Assembly (NCBI GenBank): GCA_030612345.1
Contig: JAUWOB010000049.1
Location: 1-7,106 of the forward strand
DNA from: Dehalococcoidia bacterium
GTDB lineage: Bacteria; Chloroflexota; Dehalococcoidia; GIF9; AB-539-J10
DNA length: 7,106 nt
Direction: 5' to 3'
A model generated the notes under the pieces. It had not been told where the DNA came from, made no database searches, and was given only the letters and a program-made list of their open reading frames with translations. Every line of letters starts with the position of its first letter. Positions within the stretch are counted from its first letter, which is position 1. This document shows positions 1 through 5,247 of this stretch, piece after piece. Both the position numbers and the translations under genes were made by a program.

Positions 1-94
1 CGGGTTGTTTTCCAGCCTCTCCCTCACCGAGCTGCCTCCGCGTGCCTCCCTCGCTGAATTGTTTCCCCCCCTCGCCCTCACGGAATTGTTTTCC
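1..94. repeat. Degenerate 27-bp tandem repeat, about 3.5 units, inside the mutase frame
   Basis: Three consecutive 27-bp units occupy 14-40, 41-67 and 68-94, with a 13-bp partial unit at 1-13 running off the edge. By hand comparison, unit 68-94 matches the other two at 19 and 17 of 27 positions. Each unit is nine codons, so the array keeps the mutase frame on the minus strand (GKQFREGEG-like units). It is also open on the plus strand, where it reads as a leucine-rich nine-residue repeat. The total copy number is unknown because the array reaches position 1. Confidence 0.6.
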
Positions 95-148
95 AAAAAA
101 CACTCTCTCAATTTCGGCCTCTTGATCTGGGCTGTAGCCCAGCGAATC
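1..148 (-). pseudogene. Continuation of the phosphohexomutase reading frame after the TGA
   Basis: Reading on in frame past the TGA gives about 49 further codons with no other stop up to the window edge. The first part (DSLGYSPDQEAEIERVFFG) resembles the stretch after the NGIKLF segment in phosphohexomutases, where a loop leads into an acidic helix of the type EEIE. It is therefore real mutase sequence, not chance read-through. After GKQFR the expected family sequence is replaced by repeats of a nine-residue unit (GKQFREGEG, GKQFSEGGT, RRQLGEGEA, GKQP). The locus is either a decaying gene, a gene hit by one substitution or sequencing error (for example TCA, CGA or TGG to TGA), or, less likely, a recoded gene. 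The rest lies outside the window, so its state cannot be judged. Confidence 0.55.
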
Positions 149-487
149 TCAGGTGAAAAGTTTGATTCCGTTGAACTCGGGGGGATTATGAGAGGCAGTG
201 ATCATAAGGCCAGCGGCAAAGCCCAGCTCCCGGGTGAGCAATGCCAGCGCCGGGGTAGGCAAGACGCCCAGGTCAACTACGTTTGTGCCACTGGAAAGCA
301 AGCCTGAGTTGACTGCTTCCTTGATCACATCCCTGCTTATCCTGGTGTCGGTAGCGATACAGACTGTGGAGGCTCGTGGCAACGTAGCGCCTATGGCCCC
401 TCCAACCCGGCGGCAGAAATCAGTCGATAACTCGCGGTCGACTACGCCCCGGATGCCGCTGGTTCCGAATAGTCTCCCAGTGTTCAT
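149..487 (-). CDS. Phosphoglucosamine/phosphomannomutase, N-terminal part, ending at an in-frame TGA
   Basis: This 112-residue open segment is the N-terminal domain of an alpha-D-phosphohexomutase. Such enzymes interconvert 6-phospho and 1-phospho sugars for cell-wall or polysaccharide precursors. Visible motifs are LFGTSGIRG near residues 6-14, ATDTR at 45-49, and the active-site loop TASHNPP at 97-103, whose Ser99 would be the phosphorylated serine. NGIKLF at 106-111 matches the usual sequence just after the loop. Family members are about 440-460 residues, so three quarters of the protein is missing. The frame is stopped by TGA at 149-151, yet family-like sequence continues in the same frame beyond it. 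The ATG at 485-487 places LFGTSGIRG at the expected distance. No good ribosome binding site lies close to it; the nearest purine-rich stretch, GAGG, is about 20 nt upstream. The family is certain. GlmM versus PMM/PGM specificity cannot be settled from this part. Confidence 0.75.
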   Translation of the reverse strand: MNTGRLFGTSGIRGVVDRELSTDFCRRVGGAIGATLPRASTVCIATDTRISRDVIKEAVNSGLLSSGTNVVDLGVLPTPALALLTRELGFAAGLMITASHNPPEFNGIKLFT

Positions 488-558
488 TGTCTGTCTGACC
501 GTGTCGTCCTCAGCAAGGCGTAAGACCTCCCAGATTCCCTTAGATAGGCTCGGGACAC

Positions 559-574
559 GCTTCGCTCGCGAAGC
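559..574. other. Short GC-rich palindrome upstream of the mutase gene
   Basis: The sequence GCTTCGCTCGCGAAGC has two 7-bp arms (GCTTCGC/GCGAAGC) around a 2-nt centre; as RNA it would be a 6-bp stem with a 4-nt loop. It lies about 70 bp upstream of the mutase ATG, in the divergent intergenic region 488-718. It could be an operator or a leader hairpin. Nothing else shows a function. Confidence 0.3.
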
Positions 575-638
575 TCAATTACAGTGGCATGAATGGTGAG
601 TAGCAAACTTAGATAGAGGATAGCACGGAATCGGGTCG

Positions 639-667
639 TTGGCAATGAACACACGGCGCAATAGCAT
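639..667 (+). promoter_or_regulatory. Candidate sigma70-type promoter for the COG2426 membrane protein gene
   Basis: TTGGCA at 639-644 (five of six consensus bases) is followed by a 17-bp spacer and TAGCAT at 662-667 (four of six). The predicted start falls near 674, giving a leader of about 45 nt before the ATG at 719. The -10 element is part of the palindrome at 662-673. The call rests on consensus match and spacing only. Confidence 0.4.
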
Positions 668-673
668 ATGCTA
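662..673. promoter_or_regulatory. Perfect 12-bp palindrome overlapping the candidate -10 (possible operator)
   Basis: TAGCATATGCTA equals its own reverse complement. It covers the candidate -10 and the predicted start region of the promoter for the gene at 719, a position where a dimeric repressor would block RNA polymerase. No regulator gene lies in the window. Confidence 0.35.
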
Positions 674-718
674 AACTATGCTTCGCCCTCATAGGCAGCA
701 CTGTTCTGGGAGCACACA

Positions 719-1186
719 ATGACAAGGGAAATAGCATGGGTTCTGCTGATTACCGTTGTGCCCATCAGTGAATTAAGAGGCGGTATTCCGTTAGGCATAT
801 TGCGCTATGGGCTGGACCCCTTGTTTGTGTTCTCCTTAGCAATCATCGCTAATGCCCTGGTTTTCTTCCCCATCTTCTTCTCTTTGCGGCTCTTCTACAG
901 CAAGATTCTGTCCCGAATCTCTTTGTTCGACAGGTACCTGGATAGCTTGAGAAGACGAGGCAAGCCGAAGGCTGATAAATATGGCTATTGGGGACTGCTC
1001 TTCTTTGTCGCTATACCCTTGCCCATCACCGGGGTATATACGGCGACCGCTCTGGCCTGGCTGCTGGATATGGATTGGAGAAAGGCCTTTCCTCCCGTAG
1101 GGATCGGGGTAGTCATAGCTGGCATTATGGTACTGCTGGGCACCCTGGGTATAGTTGAGGTTTTTGACATCTTTCTCAGCAGCTAG
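719..1186 (+). CDS. COG2426-type small membrane protein (Sm_multidrug_ex family)
   Basis: The 155-residue hydrophobic protein looks like the 'small multidrug export' family (PF06695/COG2426). The family name is historical, and a transport role is not firmly shown for most members. Visible family features are PISELRGGIPLGI at residues 15-27 after a first hydrophobic segment (about 5-15), a long membrane stretch at about 34-58, a basic loop rich in Arg and Lys at 61-90, FVAIPLPITGVYTATALAWLLDM at 96-118, and a C-terminal membrane helix at about 125-147. The length is normal and the gene looks intact. The ATG is supported by GGGAG at 708-712, six nt upstream. It is the only plus-strand gene here: divergent from the mutase gene, convergent with the DUF5679-like gene, and so probably monocistronic. 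It presumably sits in the cytoplasmic membrane; the substrate is unknown. Confidence 0.85.
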   Translation: MTREIAWVLLITVVPISELRGGIPLGILRYGLDPLFVFSLAIIANALVFFPIFFSLRLFYSKILSRISLFDRYLDSLRRRGKPKADKYGYWGLLFFVAIPLPITGVYTATALAWLLDMDWRKAFPPVGIGVVIAGIMVLLGTLGIVEVFDIFLSS

Positions 1187-1423
1187 TCATAGTCGTAACT
1201 GCAATTGTAGTGCTCGTGGTAAGTGCCCTAGTAGAGTTGCAGATAGTGAGCACACCACGGATGATTATTACAGCATGGCTACTCGACGCACAACCGCCGA
1301 TTCTGAGTCGGGTTTTCTGCAACGGAGCACTTCGGTCTCCGGCATAATCGACGATGAAAGGCTGGGCATCCTAATGCAATCATACCCAGCCTTTCAGAGG
1401 CTCTAGCACCCGCAGTATTAACT
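1187..1423. other. Convergent intergenic region without a recognised gene
   Basis: These 237 bp separate the ends of the plus-strand membrane protein gene and the minus-strand DUF5679-like gene. An open frame at 1155-1406 on the plus strand overlaps the membrane protein gene, has no ribosome binding site and no recognisable motif, so I do not call it. The only clear structure is the inverted repeat at 1355-1396. I looked for a tRNA by eye on both strands and found none. Confidence 0.6.
1355..1396. terminator. Perfect 12-bp inverted repeat between convergent gene ends, possible bidirectional terminator
   Basis: TGAAAGGCTGGG at 1355-1366 and CCCAGCCTTTCA at 1385-1396 are exact reverse complements around an 18-nt loop. 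The position, between two convergent genes and 28 bp from the stop of the DUF5679-like gene, suits a shared transcription end. Neither strand has a T-run after the stem, so it is not a classic intrinsic terminator. It could instead protect 3' ends or be a dispersed palindromic repeat. Confidence 0.4.
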
Positions 1424-1564
1424 TCAGCTCTTCCCTATTCTGAACATCTTGGTCCCGCATACGGGACACACACCTTGAGTGGCCGGCCTGCGGTTCTTCA
1501 TGATTATGCTTCTGGTGTTCTTCATCTCCCTCTTGGCGCGGCACTTCATACAGTATGCTTGCAT
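1424..1564 (-). CDS. DUF5679-like 46-aa zinc-ribbon protein
   Basis: This gene encodes only 46 residues but is well supported. The ATG at 1562-1564 follows GGGAGGTG with a 7-nt gap from GGAGG, and a TTGACA promoter lies just upstream. The protein starts MQAYCMKCRAKREM and ends GVCPVCGTKMFRIGKS. Two CxxC pairs (Cys5/Cys8 and Cys33/Cys36) about 25 residues apart are the layout of a small zinc ribbon, and the basic middle (KNRRPATQ) could touch nucleic acid. I recognise it as like the DUF5679 family of very short proteins, known in Chloroflexota and some other bacteria, without a known function. The gene looks complete and has its own promoter, so it is probably not cotranscribed with rdgB, which ends 271 bp upstream on the same strand. 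Family assignment is from memory of the sequence pattern; the zinc-binding role is inference. Confidence 0.85.
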   Translation of the reverse strand: MQAYCMKCRAKREMKNTRSIIMKNRRPATQGVCPVCGTKMFRIGKS

Positions 1565-1570
1565 GTGTTC

Positions 1571-1577
1571 ACCTCCC
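1571..1577 (-). promoter_or_regulatory. Strong Shine-Dalgarno site of the DUF5679-like gene
   Basis: GGGAGGT on the minus strand, followed by GA, lies 6-7 nt before the ATG at 1564. It decides the start of this very short gene. Confidence 0.75.
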
Positions 1578-1587
1578 TTTTTGTAAT

Positions 1588-1617
1588 AGGATAGGCCATC
1601 CATTGCACGAATGTCAA
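1588..1617 (-). promoter_or_regulatory. Promoter of the DUF5679-like gene
   Basis: On the minus strand a perfect -35 TTGACA (1612-1617) and a -10 TATCCT (1588-1593, four of six) are separated by 18 bp. The predicted start near 1581 gives a leader of about 17 nt that contains the Shine-Dalgarno site. The rest of the gap to rdgB (1618-1835) holds overlapping short inverted repeats at 1629-1654 (GATATT/AATATC and ATTCCT/AGGAAT), just upstream of the -35, and otherwise nothing recognised. Confidence 0.6.
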
Positions 1618-1835
1618 TAGTTTTCGCCGATATTCCTCAAATATCCGAAGGAATCTCGTTGCGCATGCCCGCTACTGCTGACTGCAACCCGGATATTGAT
1701 GCGAGGAGGAGACGGATCATGTGATGGATGCTTGTTCTAAGGGTATGATGTCGAGAATCAACGAGCATGAAGGTTCTGGTAACGAGTTCACCGGCGATAG
1801 GCGGGGTAACATGCGCGGCTGGTCTGGCAGACGAC

Positions 1836-2432
1836 TTAGATCTGGAACCGCTGTAGCACCTCAGGCACCTGCTGGCTTGCCCGGGCACGATGGCTGATCT
1901 GATTCTTAATCTCTATAGGAAGTTCGGCCATGGTCTTCCCTATGTCAGGAAGAAAAAAAACGGGGTCATAGCCAAAACCACTTTCTCCCCTGGGCTCAAA
2001 GGCAATCATGCCATGGCACTCGCCATAGCATATCTCGGCGTGACCTTCCGGACTAGCTATAGCAATGACGCACTTGAAACGGGCCGTCCGTCTCTCCCAG
2101 GGCACGCCTTCTAGTTTGGCTAAGAGGAAGCTTACTTTGTCTGAATCAGCAGCAGCGTCACCGGCAAAGCGAGCTGATTTGACTCCCGGCGCCCCGTTGA
2201 GGGCATCCACCTCCAATCCCGAGTCGTCGGCAAGGGCGGCAAGCTGGCTCAGTCGGGCATAAGCCAGAGCCTTCAGTCGAGCATTTTCCTCGTAAGTATT
2301 TCCCGACTCGGTGACGACTTCCGCTATTAGTTCTTCGGCCAGCGTAGTGAATGGATAACCAAGCCCGCCCAGGAGAAAGCGATACTCCCTGACTTTCCCC
2401 GGATTGGAGGTAGCTAAGAGAAGCCTCGGCAT
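1836..2432 (-). CDS. rdgB: dITP/XTP pyrophosphatase (RdgB/HAM1 family)
   Basis: This cytoplasmic enzyme hydrolyses non-canonical purine triphosphates (dITP, XTP, ITP) to monophosphate and pyrophosphate, keeping deaminated bases out of DNA and RNA. The 198-residue length is normal. Hallmarks in order are the N-terminal substrate loop ATSNPGK at residues 7-13, the ADDSGLEVDALNGAPGVKSARFAG core at 68-91 with the acidic pair Asp69-Asp70, SGFGYDPVF at 151-159, and KNQISHRARA at 176-185. All are intact. The ATG at 2430-2432 is supported by a modest AAGGG about 6 nt upstream, and no nearer in-frame start exists. It follows the fbp gene by 85 bp on the same strand, so cotranscription is plausible but unproven. 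No clear terminator follows it. Confidence 0.95.
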   Translation of the reverse strand: MPRLLLATSNPGKVREYRFLLGGLGYPFTTLAEELIAEVVTESGNTYEENARLKALAYARLSQLAALADDSGLEVDALNGAPGVKSARFAGDAAADSDKVSFLLAKLEGVPWERRTARFKCVIAIASPEGHAEICYGECHGMIAFEPRGESGFGYDPVFFLPDIGKTMAELPIEIKNQISHRARASQQVPEVLQRFQI

Positions 2433-2517
2433 TTCTTGCCCTTTCGGAAAGTCATCATGGCTGCCCCCGGCCCAGCGCAGTCTGCGGTCTTCTGCCGTAT
2501 CTTGCCTCTCTTCAAGA

Positions 2518-3612
2518 CTAGATGTCCTGAAATCTGGGTGCCAGCTTCTTAGCTACTTCGGGCATGGTGGTGTATTCCATTTCCTCAAGCGGCAGACGAT
2601 GTGGTTCAAACGGACCCATTCGACGCAGGAAATCCGCCATGATATTCGCCTGATGGCGAGCCTCATCGAAAGCAGGGTCATCAAAGAGGTCACGAGGCCC
2701 GATGAACTTGCCGTTGGCCATTTGAAAACCAGCAGCTATTACTCGCGGCGGACCGTCAAAGCGGCAAGGATTGCTTTCGCGCATGGCTACCGGCATTAAC
2801 GGGCCGTGGTGCGAGCCTCTCATCCAGCCCTCTACTATATGTGGAGAGGCAAAAGGCTCCAGGATTTCGCCCACAGCGGGGAATTTTCCCTGGGAGCGGA
2901 CGATGCAGACGGGATCGTCTTTGCCTACATATCTGCCTGCCATGAGAGACAATCTCTCAGTAGAGGAGACAGCAGCGATTTCACCACTCTCCCTATGGTA
3001 AATCGCCTTGATGGCATAGCGGCCCGGTGCGCCAAGAAAGACGAGCATGTCGTAGATTTCCTCAGGAGCGTTAAAGGTTATCTTCTTGCTCCCTTTGACG
3101 TCGTGGACTTCAAATGTGAACCCAGAGTGCATGTTAGAGGCAATAACCAGGCCAATTGTATTAAAAGGGTCAGCAAATATCTTATACAGGGGCAGGTTCC
3201 ATGCGCCAGACGCAGTTTTGTCTGCCATGAGTATGATTATGGTTTCAGCTTCGCGCTCCGAAAACTGCATCTCGGCGATCCCAGGTCCCATACCCCTGAC
3301 GTTGCCGGAGAAAGCATTAGCCAGAAGGTCCTGCCCGGCACCATGTAGCTTCAAACTCTTAGCGACATTGGTGCATTCCACAAATGTGTCCCAGGCCAGC
3401 TTGTGGATTTGTTCACTATCTTCGCCCTGCTGATGGGACATTATCAACTGGAGATCATCTCCACAAACTGTAACACGGTGGTCTGTGAGCAGTCCCTGGC
3501 TTTGGGCATATTCCAGTCTTTCCTTGGCCCTCTGTACTACATCGGGGTGGCTGGAAGAATGCCCGACATAGCCGCCGACATCTGCCTTGATGACGCTTAA
3601 GGTTAGTTCCAT
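2518..3612 (-). CDS. fbp: Fructose-1,6-bisphosphate aldolase/phosphatase (archaeal-type, class V FBPase)
   Basis: The 364-residue enzyme belongs to the bifunctional family that condenses dihydroxyacetone phosphate and glyceraldehyde 3-phosphate and dephosphorylates the product to fructose 6-phosphate, making gluconeogenesis unidirectional. Visible metal ligands include Asp11 and His18 in KADVGGYVGH, Asp52-Asp53 in VCGDD, Gln94, and Asp131 in MADK. GRYVGKDDPV at 226-235 holds Tyr228 and Lys231, matching by position the aldolase tyrosine and Schiff-base lysine known in the Sulfolobus enzyme. GSHHGPLMPV, RFDGPPRV and GPFEPHRLP complete the family signature towards the C-terminus. I chose the ATG at 3610-3612 (MELTLSVIKADVGGY), which has AGGAGG 4 nt upstream and fits the family N-terminus. 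A TTG 14 codons upstream lies in the structured leader and would add a non-conserved extension. Nothing suggests damage. It is preceded by a 210-bp gap with possible RNA switch elements and followed by rdgB. Confidence 0.95.
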   Translation of the reverse strand: MELTLSVIKADVGGYVGHSSSHPDVVQRAKERLEYAQSQGLLTDHRVTVCGDDLQLIMSHQQGEDSEQIHKLAWDTFVECTNVAKSLKLHGAGQDLLANAFSGNVRGMGPGIAEMQFSEREAETIIILMADKTASGAWNLPLYKIFADPFNTIGLVIASNMHSGFTFEVHDVKGSKKITFNAPEEIYDMLVFLGAPGRYAIKAIYHRESGEIAAVSSTERLSLMAGRYVGKDDPVCIVRSQGKFPAVGEILEPFASPHIVEGWMRGSHHGPLMPVAMRESNPCRFDGPPRVIAAGFQMANGKFIGPRDLFDDPAFDEARHQANIMADFLRRMGPFEPHRLPLEEMEYTTMPEVAKKLAPRFQDI

Positions 3613-3683
3613 TTCACCTCCTGCAGTACACGAGTTTAGCAGGAGACAACTCAAAGGTCAAATTGAGATGAGAGCTGTCTCCT
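3613..3683 (-). promoter_or_regulatory. fbp leader with two mutually exclusive hairpins, one hiding the ribosome binding site
   Basis: In the minus-strand RNA, AGGAGACAGCUC (3683-3672) can pair with GAGUUGUCUCCU (3652-3641): 11 Watson-Crick pairs and one G-U, with a 19-nt loop. The 3' half of that stem also belongs to CUCCUGC (3645-3639), which can pair with GCAGGAG (3624-3618) across a 14-nt loop. That second stem covers AGGAG of the Shine-Dalgarno site. The two stems cannot form together, so the upstream arm would act as an anti-sequestor freeing the ribosome site. This is pairing found by eye; no known riboswitch class is recognised and no ligand is suggested. Confidence 0.45.
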
Positions 3684-3822
3684 CTTTAGTATTAGATGAA
3701 GCCCACCCTCTCTCTCCTGAGAGAGCAAGGTAAGGAGGTTGGGATTCTTCGTCCCATGCCAAACAGACACCAGGCTCGGCCTCAGCTGAAGTTAGATCAG
3801 GGCCACGGGGAAGCAGCACGGT
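3684..3822. other. Intergenic stretch between the COG2509 gene and the fbp leader
   Basis: No gene is seen here. A CT/GA hairpin lies at 3710-3725 (CTCTCT, loop, AGAGAG). It could end transcription of the meaB-COG2509 unit, but no T-run follows on the minus strand. A -10-like TAATAC on the minus strand near 3690 has no convincing -35, so I do not call a promoter for fbp. Confidence 0.35.
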
Positions 3823-5229
3823 TCACCTCACGGGAGAAGGTTCCTTGCCTAGCCTTCTCAATATCTCCCTGGCTGCTATTATACCGGAGGCTGAAGCTTG
3901 AACTAAGCCCCGGCTGACACCGGCGCCATCACCGGCGGCGAACATGTTACCGATCTCAGTCTCCAAACAAGGGCTCAACTTCAGCTGATTGGAGTAGAAC
4001 TTGACCTCCACACCGTAGAGCAAGGTGTAGCGCGAAGCAACGCCTGGAACCAGTTTGTCCATAGCTTGAAGCATCTCGGTGATATTCTTGAGATAGCGAT
4101 AAGGGAGGGCAAAGCTCAGGTCTCCAGGAGTTGCTGCTTTTAGGCTCGGTTCGATAGGACTATTCTGGAGGCGAGCTTGCGTGGAGCGGCGACCATCCAT
4201 CAGATCTACCAATCTCTGCACTAGTACACCGCCGCTAAGGACATTTGCCAGCCTTGCCAGATACTTGCCATAGGCGATAGGTTCATGGAAAGGCTCGGTG
4301 AAGGTGGTGCTTACCAAGATGGCGAAGTTAGTGTTCCCTGTCCTGGGCTGAGTATAACCGATGCCGTTGACTGTGATCACAGGGTCGGAGCCACCTGTGG
4401 ACTCCATAATCACCTCGCCTCCGGGACACATGCAGAATGTTCTAACCCGGTCATTGAAGCTCTTGGAGTAGAATTCTAGTTTCGATTCATATAGTGTCGC
4501 AGTTAGCTTCTCCATTGTCTGCATCGGTACTTCGACCCGGCAACCTACGTCCACAGGGTTGGATTTAAGGTCTAGTTTGAGCCTCCTAGCTTCATTGCAT
4601 AGCCATTCTGCTCCCTCCCTCCCCGGAGCTAAGATCAAGTACCGACAGCTTAACCTCTCACCGTTGCTGGTTTCAATAGCTCTCACCACGCTATCGTCAA
4701 CTATGATATTCCTTGTTGTTGTCCCCAGCCTTATTTCCAACCTGGATGACAGGTGACTCTGCATGGCCTTCAGCGTCTCGTGACAGAGCTCCGTTCCCAG
4801 GTGTCGCAGTTTGACGGGCACCAATCTCAGTCCAGCCGAGGCAGCCTCGCTCTCCAATTCAGCTGTGTTTCGTCCCGTTCCATAAACCCTGGGGGGAGCG
4901 CCAAATCTGAGGTAGATAGAATCAACATAATCTGTGAGTGCCTGGGTTTGTTCAAGGCCAATCAGTTCTTTGAGCCGGCCACCTATCTCGGTGGACAGAG
5001 TCAGTTTACCATCGCTGAAAGCTCCAGCACCTCCGAAACCACTGACCAAACGGCACGGGGAGCATAGGGCACAGCATGCACTGCTGCCTTGAACGGGGCA
5101 AACACGAGCATCGATCTCCCCGCCCTTGTCCAGAAGCAAAACGTCGAGGCCGGTGTTACAGAGTTCTAAGCTAGCGAATATACCTGCGGGACCAGCGCCG
5201 ACTATGACGACATCATAACTGTGGGCCAT
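3823..5229 (-). CDS. COG2509-type FAD-dependent dehydrogenase with a cysteine cluster
   Basis: The 468-residue flavoprotein begins with a Rossmann FAD-binding fold (VVIVGAGPAG at residues 7-16, closing acidic residue in LLLDKG at 31-36). It ends with a second FAD motif (NMFAAGDGAGVSRGLVQAS) near the C-terminus. A cysteine cluster follows the first motif: Cys44, Cys52, Cys53, Cys56 and Cys59, then GFGGAGAFSDGKLTL at 64-78. That GAGAFSDGKL signature is what I recognise from the uncharacterised COG2509 family. The CxxCxxC spacing could hold an iron-sulfur cluster or redox-active thiols; this is inference. There is no signal peptide or membrane segment, so it is probably cytoplasmic. Electron donor and substrate are unknown. 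The ATG is only 18 nt after the meaB stop, so both are probably on one transcript. No good Shine-Dalgarno site precedes it, which hints at translational coupling. The gene looks complete. Confidence 0.85.
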   Translation of the reverse strand: MAHSYDVVIVGAGPAGIFASLELCNTGLDVLLLDKGGEIDARVCPVQGSSACCALCSPCRLVSGFGGAGAFSDGKLTLSTEIGGRLKELIGLEQTQALTDYVDSIYLRFGAPPRVYGTGRNTAELESEAASAGLRLVPVKLRHLGTELCHETLKAMQSHLSSRLEIRLGTTTRNIIVDDSVVRAIETSNGERLSCRYLILAPGREGAEWLCNEARRLKLDLKSNPVDVGCRVEVPMQTMEKLTATLYESKLEFYSKSFNDRVRTFCMCPGGEVIMESTGGSDPVITVNGIGYTQPRTGNTNFAILVSTTFTEPFHEPIAYGKYLARLANVLSGGVLVQRLVDLMDGRRSTQARLQNSPIEPSLKAATPGDLSFALPYRYLKNITEMLQAMDKLVPGVASRYTLLYGVEVKFYSNQLKLSPCLETEIGNMFAAGDGAGVSRGLVQASASGIIAAREILRRLGKEPSPVR

Positions 5230-5247
5230 CGATATTCATTCTGGGGG

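Noticed and set aside
1..94. CRISPR-like array
   Set aside because: The units are contiguous, without unique spacers, and diverge from each other; this is a coding tandem repeat.
149..151. Selenocysteine or a reassigned TGA codon in the mutase
   Set aside because: Phosphohexomutases are not known selenoproteins, other genes here end in TGA, and no SECIS-like hairpin stands out after the codon; nonsense mutation or error is simpler.
5..307. 100-codon plus-strand open frame with a leucine-rich nine-residue repeat
   Set aside because: It is the antisense of the mutase frame and its 27-bp repeat; its only periodic part mirrors the repeat, and it has no ribosome binding site or family motif.
1767..1856. 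Plus-strand 29-codon frame (MKVLVTSSPAIGG...) next to the end of rdgB
   Set aside because: It looks protein-like at its start but has no Shine-Dalgarno or promoter and runs antisense into rdgB; chance is the simpler explanation.
1637..1888. Minus-strand 83-codon frame overlapping the 3' end of rdgB
   Set aside because: Overlaps rdgB in another frame, with no ribosome site or recognisable motif.
2806..3348. Plus-strand open frame of 180 codons opposite fbp
   Set aside because: It lies wholly inside the clearly conserved fbp gene and shows no family features.
3613..3654. Longer fbp start (TTG at 3652-3654) adding 14 residues
   Set aside because: The extra residues do not fit the family N-terminus, the codon lies inside the leader hairpin, and the ATG at 3612 has a strong Shine-Dalgarno.
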